Below, in pieces: positions 54,965 through 64,000 of a stretch of 64,000 nt of DNA. Position 1 is the stretch's first letter; each line of letters starts with the position of its first letter. The stretch lies in assembly GCA_963751775.1 (NCBI GenBank), contig CAVVVW010000027.1:62001-126000 (forward strand). The letters run 5' to 3'. This DNA is from CADEEN01 sp963751775. Its GTDB lineage: Bacteria; Pseudomonadota; Gammaproteobacteria; Burkholderiales; Burkholderiaceae_C. A program made the position numbers and the translations under genes. The notes under the pieces were generated by a model, which saw only the letters and a list, made by a program, of their open reading frames with translations, was not told where the DNA came from and made no database searches.

Positions 54965-55779
54965 ATGACCGAAGTTGTTCTCGTGCGCGATGCACCGCTG
55001 GTCCACCTGCGCTGGGGCCGGGGCGAGCGTGTCGCCGTGTTGCTGCACGGTGTCGGTGGCGGTCGCGAAGCCTGGGGCGACTCGATCTCGGGCACCGGCA
55101 GCGCGCTGGCCCAGGCGGGCTACACGGCGATCGCGCCGGACCTGCCGGGCTACGGCGATTCGGTGTCCATCGACCCCTACGACATGGCCAGCCTGGCCGC
55201 CAGCGTGGTCGCGCTGATCGGTGCTCTGCAACCCAAACGCTGCGTGCTGATCGGCCACAGCATGGGTGGCATGGTGGCGCTGGAGCTGATGGTCCTGGCA
55301 GCCGAGCGGGTACAGGCGCTCGTGCTCAGCGGCACGTCGTCCGCGTTCGGCAAGCCCGACGGCGCCTGGCAGGCCGAGTTCCTGGCCCAGCGCCTGGGCC
55401 CGCTCGACGCCGGCGCCGGCATGGCCTCGCTGGCGCCCGGTCTGGCGCTCGGCATGGCCTCGCCGACGGCGCCGCACGATGCGGTGGCGCGTGCGGCGGT
55501 GTTGATGTCGGCCGTGCCACAGGCCACTTACCGCAGCGCGCTGCGCGCGATCGTGGGCTTCAATCGCCGCGAATTGCTCGGCAAGCTGCGCCTGCCCGTG
55601 CTGTGCCTGGCCGGACGAGGACGACCGCAACGCGCCGCCCGCGCTGATGCAGCAGATGGCCGTCGCGCATCGCCGGTGCCGAGTTTCACTGCATGCCCGG
55701 CGTCGGCCACCTCGCCAACATGGAGGCGCCGGCGCTGTACAACCAGGCGCTGATCGACTTTCTGCGGCGCCGTTTCTGA
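54965..55779 (+). CDS. Alpha/beta hydrolase (two +1 frameshifts)
   Basis: About 270 aa when rebuilt. The fold is clear: LLHGVGGGREAWG oxyanion loop, PDLPGYGDS, nucleophile elbow LIGHSMGGMVAL (Ser near 103), the acid in LAGEDDRNAP after correction, and the His in MPGVGHLANMEAPALYNQAL. Extra bases near 55612 and 55670 break the frame at the acid and before the histidine. In nicotinate and picolinate pathways a hydrolase of this superfamily (NicD) removes the formyl group from the NicX product. Context suggests an analogous step here, but the sequence alone does not prove it. Confidence 0.85.
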
Positions 55780-55799
55780 TCACCGAAGCAAGGTCCGCC

Positions 55800-57086
55800 A
55801 TGCCCGATCCGATCGCAGCCCCGGTCTGGCCCCACATCGCCGGCAATGACGCGCTGCTGACGCCTGCGCAGCGTGAACTGATTGCGCTGGCCGCCACGCT
55901 CGGCCGCGACCGCTTCGCGGCACGTGCGGCGCGCCACGACCGTGAGGCGAGCTTCCCGTTCGAGAACTTCGGCGACCTGCGCGACGCGGGACTGCTCGGC
56001 ATCTGCGTGCCGAAGGCCCACGGCGGACTGGGCGCCGACTTTGCCACCTATGTCATGGTCGCGGCCGAAATCGGCCGCCATTGCGGCTCGACCGCGCTGT
56101 CGTTCAACATGCATGTGTGCTCGACGATGTGGGCCGGCATCATCGCCGATGCGCTCGACATGGACGCCGCCCAGCGTGCCGACCACGAGCGCTGTCGCGC
56201 CATCCATTTCGCCCGCGTGGTCGGCGGCGGCAAGGTCTATTCGCAACCCTTCTCCGAGGGCGGGGCCGCTGCCGCCGGCAAGGCGCCCTGGGGCACGACG
56301 GCGATCAAGGTCGACGGCGGTTACCGCATCAAGGGCAAGAAGATCTTTGCTTCGTTGTCCGGTGCCGCCGACTACTACGGCGTACTGTGCACGCTGGAAG
56401 ATCCGGCAGGCGGGCAACACGCCGGCGGGACGCTGCGTGACTCGCTGTACCTGGCTGTGCCGGCCGATGCCGCTGGCGTCACGGTCACCGGCGACTGGGA
56501 CCCGCTGGGCATGCGCGGCACGGTCAGCCGCACGCTGTTGCTCGACGACGTCTGGGTGCCGTTCGAGGCCAGGCTGATGCCCGAGGGCCTGTACTTCCAG
56601 GCTGCGCAGCGCTACCCCTACATGTTCGCCACGCTGTCGCCGACCTACATGGGCATCGCCCAGGCGGCATACGACTTCACGGTCGCGTATCTGCGCGGCG
56701 AGATGCCGAACACGCCGCCTGTCAAGCGGCGCATGTACCCGACCAAGCAGATCGCCGTGGCCGAGATGCGCATCAAGCTCGAGCAGACGCGCGCGCTGTT
56801 CCTGCAAACTGCGCATGAAGCGCGTGTCGATCCCGACAAGGACGCCCGCATGCGATTGCTGGCGGCGCATTACACGATCATGGAGAACGCGAACGACATC
56901 TGCCGCGTGGCGGTGCGCACCTGCGGCGGCCAGGCGATGCTCAAGTCGCTGCCGCTCGAACGCCTGTACCGCGATTCGCGCTGCGGCTCGCTGATGCTGC
57001 CATGGACCGCCGAGTTGTGCGTCGACCGCCTCGGCCGCGAGTGCCTGTACGAGGCCGGCGAGCGCGACGAAGCGATCGAATCGTGA
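55800..57086 (+). CDS. Acyl-CoA-dehydrogenase-fold flavoprotein lacking the canonical catalytic Glu
   Basis: 428 aa, intact. It has the N-terminal helical domain (AGLLGICVPKAHGGLGADF), the middle domain (KIFASLSGAADYYGVL; DWDPLGMRGTVSRTLLLDDVWVP) and the C-terminal helices. Where dehydrogenases have a YEGT-type motif with the catalytic base, this protein reads RLYRDSRCGSLMLPWTAEL, so that Glu is missing. No substitute is evident at the isovaleryl-type position. With a flavin reductase in the same operon it could be a two-component monooxygenase (the group D fold of HpaB/DszC) rather than a dehydrogenase. Its stop overlaps the next gene's GTG. Confidence 0.87.
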   Translation: MPDPIAAPVWPHIAGNDALLTPAQRELIALAATLGRDRFAARAARHDREASFPFENFGDLRDAGLLGICVPKAHGGLGADFATYVMVAAEIGRHCGSTALSFNMHVCSTMWAGIIADALDMDAAQRADHERCRAIHFARVVGGGKVYSQPFSEGGAAAAGKAPWGTTAIKVDGGYRIKGKKIFASLSGAADYYGVLCTLEDPAGGQHAGGTLRDSLYLAVPADAAGVTVTGDWDPLGMRGTVSRTLLLDDVWVPFEARLMPEGLYFQAAQRYPYMFATLSPTYMGIAQAAYDFTVAYLRGEMPNTPPVKRRMYPTKQIAVAEMRIKLEQTRALFLQTAHEARVDPDKDARMRLLAAHYTIMENANDICRVAVRTCGGQAMLKSLPLERLYRDSRCGSLMLPWTAELCVDRLGRECLYEAGERDEAIES

Positions 57087-58499
57087 CCGGCCTGTACGCA
57101 CGGATCGCAGCGCAGGTGGCGCTGCGGGCGGGCGAGCCGGCGTTGCTGTGTGACGGCCGGGCGTGGACTTACGCGCAGCTCGATGCCGAAGTCGCGCTCT
57201 GGTGCGAGCGCCTGGCGGGCGATGGCATTGGCCGCGGCGATGCACTGGGCTGGCTGGGCCTCAACAGCGTGGCGATGCTCGCCGCCTTGCTGGCCTGTGC
57301 CCGTCGCGGCGCGCGCTTCGTGCCGCTGAACTGGCGCCTGACGGCGCCCGAGTTGGCGCAGCTGGTGCGCCATGCAGGGCTCGACGCGTTGCATGCCGAC
57401 GCCGCGCTGGCCGCGCTGGCCGACGCCGTGCGCGCGTTGGCGCCGCTGGCCGACCGTGGGCCGGCGGCCCGAGCCGCGAGACGAAGGAGCGGGCGGCGAC
57501 GACCTGCTGCTGGTGTACACCTCGGGCACCGGCGGGCGGCCCAAGGGCGCGATCCACACCCAGGCCGCGATGCGGGCCAACATCGACGCCGCGATCGACG
57601 CCCAGGCGTTCGATGCTTCGACTCGTGCGTTGGCGGTGCTGCCGCTGTTCCACGTCGGCGGCCTGTGCATCCAGGTTCTGCCCGTGCTGGCCGCCGGCGG
57701 CGTCGGTCAACCTGCATGCACGCTTCGACGCCGGCGCGTGGCTGGCCGACGTCGAGGCTTGGCGGCCCAGCACCAGCCTGCTGGTGCCGGCGACGATGCG
57801 CGCGCTGCTCGAGCATGCACGCTGGGCCGCCACCGACCTGTCGTCGCTGGCCTTCGTCAACACCGGCTCGTCGATCGTCCCGCGCAGCTTGATCGATGCC
57901 TTCCATGCGCGCGGCGTGCCCGTGTGCCAGGTCTACGGCGCGACCGAAACCGGGCCGGTCACGCTGGTGCTGCGCGCCGAGGAGGCGCTGCGAGCATGCC
58001 GGCAGCGCCGGCCGCCCGGCGCTGGGTGTCGAAGTGCGCCTGCAAGACGGGGAGCTGCACGTGCGCGCGCCCAACCTGGCCCGCGGCTACCACGGCGAGC
58101 CCGCTTCGCCGGCGTTCGCCGAGGGTTGGTTTCGCACCGGCGACCTGGCCCGCGTCGACGCCGAGGGCTACTACGAGATCGTCGGCCGCGCGAGCCGACC
58201 GCATCATTTCCGGTGGCGAGAACATCGACCCGGGCGAGATCGAGCAAATCGCGTCGGCCGATCCGGCGGTGGCCGAGGCGGCCGTCGTCGGCGTGGCCGA
58301 CGCGCAGTGGGGCGAAGTACCGGTGCTCGTGCTGGTGCTGCGGCCCGCAGCCGTGGCCGACTGGTCCGCCTTGCGCGCGGCCTTCGACGCCAAGCTGGCG
58401 CGCTTCAAGCATCCGCGCCGGATCGTCGTGCTCGATGCGTTGCCCAAGACCGCGCTCGGCAAAGTGAGGAAGACGGAGCTTGCCCAGCGCCTGGTTTGA
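57083..58499 (+). CDS. AMP-dependent acyl-CoA synthetase (four +1 frameshifts)
   Basis: About 470 aa when rebuilt, GTG start at 57083 overlapping the preceding stop. Adenylate-forming enzyme: ALGWLGLNSVAMLAALLAC, P-loop LLLVYTSGTGGRPKGAIHT, ALAVLPLFHVGGLCIQ, CQVYGATETGPVTLVLR, EGWFRTGDLARVDAEGYYEIVGR, DRIISGGENIDPGEIE, and LPKTALGKVRKTEL with the catalytic lysine. Extra bases fall near 57471, 57704, 57990 and 58197. It is shorter than the ~510-540 aa fatty-acid ligases, closer to aryl/acyl-CoA ligases of aromatic catabolism. Last gene of the 53.4-58.5 kb operon. Confidence 0.85.
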
Positions 58500-58520
58500 G
58501 CCAACGCAAGCGCCGCAGCC

Positions 58521-58548
58521 CTTGAAAACCGGCATCCCGCGCCCACGT
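58521..58548 (+). promoter_or_regulatory. Sigma-32 heat-shock promoter for clpB
   Basis: CTTGAAA at 58521-58527, a 14-nt spacer, and CCCACGT at 58542-58548 match the sigma-32 consensus. The site lies 30 nt before the clpB ATG, with AAGGGAG as ribosome binding site in between. Confidence 0.75.
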
Positions 58549-58577
58549 CATCGGCAACCGAAGACAAGGGAGCGCCC

Positions 58578-61181
<2,604 letters not shown>

Positions 61182-61185
61182 CCCG

Positions 61186-61219
61186 ACCCGCCTGCGCCCT
61201 GAGCATGGCGGGCGCGGGT
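61186..61219. terminator. Weak GC-rich hairpin between clpB and the convergent gene
   Basis: ACCCGC pairs with GCGGGT, with a smaller inner CGCC/GGCG stem. It lies just past the clpB stop and before the end of the minus-strand gene. There is no T-run, so function as a terminator is uncertain. Confidence 0.3.
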
Positions 61220-61241
61220 GTGGCCGACTTGCGGCTTGGTG

Positions 61242-62561
61242 CTACGCGGCGTCGCCGTCGCCCAGCAATACGTCGAGCCGCTGCAGTTGCAGCCGTACCA
61301 GCGTCAAGTTGGCAACGCTGCGGTCGAGGACCGCGTGCATGGCCAAGCCGGGACGGCCGGGCACGGCGCGCAGCAATTGGTGGTGGCCGCCGAGCGTGAT
61401 GGCCGCGTCGGGTGCGGCGTCGCCCAGGTTCATCGCCGCGGCGGCCTCGGCCATCGAGGCCATCAGCGTCGCGCCCTGTGAGGCCAGCGCCGCCGGTCCG
61501 GGGCGCGTGCCGGTATTGCCGACGGTGCGCTGCGTGGCCAACTCGAACACGCAACAGCTGACCATGCCCTTCAGTTCGCCGCACTTGCGGATGTACGTGG
61601 CCAGTGCGGGGTCGGCCCGCACCGTCGTGGCTGGCGTGGTGCGCGGCGCCGGCATCGGCTGCATCGGCAGCGGCAATGGCAACGGCAGTGGTGTTCCCGC
61701 GCTTCTTTGCGGGTTCGCGCCGCTGGCCCCGGGTGCGACGACGGCCGGGTCGTTGATTTCCGGCAGGTGGATGGCGCTTTCACTCAACTTGGCGCGCAGC
61801 TTGTTCCAGTTGCCGCGCAGGTAGGACCAGGCCTCCGCCGGCCGGGTCACCAGCGGCGTGGTGCTGACCTGCACCGACGTGCCGACCGCCAAGTGCGCGG
61901 CCTGGCTGGCCAGCGCCGCGGCACCGGCCAGCGGCAGCATCAGCAACTGGCGGTTGCTCCACTGGCTCGACATGATGGCGTCATGCAACGGCAGCAAGGC
62001 GGTCGAAAGTGCGTGCGGCGGCAGGTCACCGACGATGACCACGCCCAGTCGGCTGCGCGCCAGCAGCAGGTTGGCCAGCCGGTGCCGCTGCTGGGTGTCG
62101 GCGTCGACTTCGGTGGTGTACAGGCGCAACGGCGGCTGGCCTTCGGCGATCGGCAACTCGACGAACTCCAGCCGCGCCAGCGGCATGCCCAAGCCCTGAC
62201 GCCGGATATGCAACTGGTGTACCGGCTGCCCGCTGGCCACGGCCAGGCCCGCGAGCAGGCGCCGCGACGACTGCGTTCCGATGTCGTGCAGCGCGATGAA
62301 CTCGGGCTGCAGAACTTCGAACTGCTGGCGCAGCGCCTCGGCCGGGTCGATGACGACGAACAGCTCCCACTGCGATTCGCCGACACGGCGGCCGACGTGA
62401 CGCTGCACCTTGTCCCGCTCGTCGTCGCGGTCGACCATCACCTGCGTCGTGGGGGAGGTCATCGTTTGCCGCGTGGCCTGCCATTCCTGCTCTTCGTCGA
62501 GGCTGCGCAACGGGTGTGCCGAAGCGCCCCAGGAGGACATTTCTTGAATCGGTTTTGGCAT
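61242..62561 (-). CDS. Uncharacterised protein, possible roadblock-like C-terminal domain
   Basis: 439 aa, intact; not recognised. The N-terminal half is mixed alpha/beta (VGESQWELFVVIDPAEALRQ; FVELPIAEGQPPLRLYTTEV; LGVVIVGDLPPHALSTALL). It is followed by LMLPLAGAAALASQAAHLAVGT, possibly a packed helix or one weak membrane segment, then a Pro/Leu-rich linker around residues 285-310 (PLPLPLPLPMQPMPAP). The last ~115 residues read like a profilin/roadblock fold (MVSCCVFELATQRTVGNTG; LMASMAEAAAAM; ITLGGHHQLLRAVPG; MHAVLDRSVANLTLVRLQL), a fold often tied to small GTPases or sensing. That assignment is tentative. The gene diverges from nadB and converges on clpB. No partner is evident. Confidence 0.65.
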   Translation of the reverse strand: MPKPIQEMSSWGASAHPLRSLDEEQEWQATRQTMTSPTTQVMVDRDDERDKVQRHVGRRVGESQWELFVVIDPAEALRQQFEVLQPEFIALHDIGTQSSRRLLAGLAVASGQPVHQLHIRRQGLGMPLARLEFVELPIAEGQPPLRLYTTEVDADTQQRHRLANLLLARSRLGVVIVGDLPPHALSTALLPLHDAIMSSQWSNRQLLMLPLAGAAALASQAAHLAVGTSVQVSTTPLVTRPAEAWSYLRGNWNKLRAKLSESAIHLPEINDPAVVAPGASGANPQRSAGTPLPLPLPLPMQPMPAPRTTPATTVRADPALATYIRKCGELKGMVSCCVFELATQRTVGNTGTRPGPAALASQGATLMASMAEAAAAMNLGDAAPDAAITLGGHHQLLRAVPGRPGLAMHAVLDRSVANLTLVRLQLQRLDVLLGDGDAA

Positions 62562-62622
62562 GTTGTGCGACCGTAAGACGCGGACTCGGCAGGACTTCGG
62601 GCGCAGTGTACGGCGCGGCTCC

Positions 62623-62628
62623 TAGAAT
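62623..62628 (+). promoter_or_regulatory. -10-like box for nadB (TAGAAT)
   Basis: TAGAAT ends 7 nt before ATG 62636 and overlaps the alternative ATG at 62627. This favours 62636 as the start and a leaderless transcript. Confidence 0.4.
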
Positions 62629-62635
62629 GCCGCGC

Positions 62636-64000
62636 ATGAAGGGCTCCCAAGAAACACCAGTCGTGATCGTTGGCGCAGGCTTGGCCGGTCTGACGGTGGC
62701 TCTGCACCTGGCGGCCAGCCGCACCGTGGTGGTGCTGGCCAAACGCGACCTCGACGAGGGCGCCACGTCCTGGGCCCAGGGCGGCATCGTCGGCGTGCTG
62801 GGGCAGGACGACAGCATCGAGTCGCATGTCCGCGATACCCAGGACGCGGGCGCCGGGCTGGTCGACGAACACGCCGCGCGTTTCATTGCCGAACACAGCG
62901 CGCGCGGCATCGAGTGGCTGGTGGCGCAGGGCGTGCCGTTCTCGGCCGATCCCGAGGGGCCGTTGGGCCTGCACCTGACACGCGAAGGCGGCCACGCGGT
63001 GCGCCGCATCGCACATGCCGCAGATGCCACTGGCCGTGCAATCCACGAAGCGCTCTTGGCCAAGGTCAAGAGCCATCCCAACATCGTGCATGCGCGAACG
63101 CTGGATGGCCATCGACCTGATCACCTCACGCCACCTGAAACGCGACGAGCCGCCCCGCTGCTACGGCGTCTATGCCCTGGACATCGACCGCGGCAGGGTC
63201 GAGACCCTGGCCGCCTCGGCGGTGGTGCTGGCCACCGGCGGCGTCGGCAAGGTCTACCGCTACACCAGCAATCCCGACACCGCCACCGGCGACGGGATCG
63301 CGATGGCCTGGCGCGCCGGCTGCCGCATCGGCAACATGGAGTTCATCCAGTTCCATCCGACCTGCCTCTACCACCCGCAGGAGCGCAGCTTCCTGATCAG
63401 CGAGGCGCTGCGCGGCGAAGGCGCGACGCTGGTGCTGCCCGTCAAGGACGGCCACGGCCTCGGCGAGCGTTTCATGCACCGGCACGATCCGCGCGGGGAA
63501 CTGGCGCCGCGTGACATCGTCGCCCGCGCCATCGACTTCGAGATGAAGAAGCATGGTGTCGACCACGTCTGGCTCGACGCACGTCATCTGGGCGAGAAGT
63601 TCCTGCAGGAGCACTTCCCGACCATCTATGCCCGCTGCGCCAAGCTGGGCATCGACATCGCCACGGCGCCGATTCCGGTCGTGCCGGCGGCGCACTACAC
63701 CTGCGGCGGCGTAGTCAGCGACCTCGAAGGCCGCACCGACCTGCCCGGGCTGTACGCGGTCGGCGAGACCACTTACACGGGCCTGCACGGCGCCAACCGG
63801 CTGGCCAGCAATTCACTGCTCGAATGCGTGGTGCTCGGGCGCACCTGCGCCGCGGCGATCGACGACGCGGGCAGCCAGCCCCCGGCCAACTCTGCCGGCG
63901 TGGGACGAGAGCCAGGTCGAGAACGCCGACGAGCAAGTGGTCATCGCCCACAATTGGGACGAGTTGCGACTGCTGATGTGGAACTACGTCGGCATCGTGC
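62636..64000 (+). CDS. nadB: L-aspartate oxidase, 5' part (two +1 frameshifts)
   Basis: The first enzyme of de novo NAD synthesis, oxidising aspartate to iminoaspartate. The gene runs off the window; about 454 codons are seen. FAD motif VVIVGAGLAGLTVALHL near residue 9, GATSWAQGGIVGVLG, VVLATGGVGKVYRYTSNPDTATGDG, the substrate-binding FIQFHPTCLYHP, PAAHYTCGGVV, and LYAVGETTYTGLHGANRLASNSLLE. Extra bases lie near 63104 (before MAIDLITSRHL) and near 63890 (before LPAWDESQVENADEQ). ATG 62636 lies 7 nt after a TAGAAT box. Confidence 0.93.

Overview
The window is a 64 kb piece of a high-GC chromosome from a betaproteobacterium of the order Burkholderiales, most likely the Leptothrix/Rubrivivax/Methylibium neighbourhood. 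I infer this from gene order (yhbY<>rlmE-ftsH-folP-glmM; rpmE2-rho-trxA beside an AddBA-like nuclease/helicase pair; alaC-hom-thrC-moeA-moaD-moaE), from protein sequence character, and from GC-rich palindromic intergenic repeats. There are no prophages, IS elements, CRISPR arrays, rRNAs or recognisable tRNAs. It is mostly core chromosome.

Layout. 1-5.5 kb: tail of a GlcG/HbpS-like gene, carAB and greA. 5.1-11.1 kb: yhbY divergent from rlmE-ftsH-folP-glmM. 11.1-15.1 kb (minus): a membrane glycosyltransferase, rpmE2, rho, trxA. 15.2-21.1 kb: AddB-like nuclease and AddA-like helicase. 21.3-25.2 kb: a PurM-like paralogue divergent from dnaX-ybaB-recR. 25.2-28.2 kb: mltD divergent from a YafS-like methyltransferase and rnhA. 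28.2-32.6 kb: RND efflux adaptor and pump. 32.6-36.9 kb (minus): moaA, mobA, a GNAT enzyme, moeA and an NlpC/P60 hydrolase. 37.0-39.9 kb: acuI-like reductase and prpE. 40.0-43.9 kb: an M3 metallopeptidase and an S8 protease, overlapping. 43.9-46.6 kb (minus): PIN-PhoH ATPase, bcp and an Mth938-like gene. 46.7-53.3 kb: alaC-hom-thrC-moeA-moaD-moaE-crcB. 53.4-58.5 kb: an apparent catabolic operon (flavin reductase, NicX-like ring-cleaving dioxygenase, alpha/beta hydrolase, acyl-CoA-dehydrogenase-fold flavoenzyme, acyl-CoA ligase). 58.6-64 kb: clpB, an uncharacterised minus-strand gene, and the start of nadB.

Three points cut across the window. (1) About 50 frame discontinuities lie in 22 otherwise well-conserved genes, many of them essential. 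About 45 of these are +1 (one extra base), and they are concentrated in the AddBA-like pair (about 16) and the acyl-CoA ligase (4). The simplest reading is insertion-dominated assembly error, so broken genes are annotated here as CDS spanning their reconstructed extent. (2) Six genes have a -10-like hexamer only 6-9 nt before the start codon, which predicts leaderless mRNAs. ftsH and clpB instead carry sigma-32-type heat-shock promoters. (3) The operon at 53.4-58.5 kb combines a dioxygenase of the 2,5-dihydroxypyridine type with CoA-ester enzymes and a flavoenzyme lacking the acyl-CoA dehydrogenase catalytic Glu. It is the best candidate here for an undescribed pathway.
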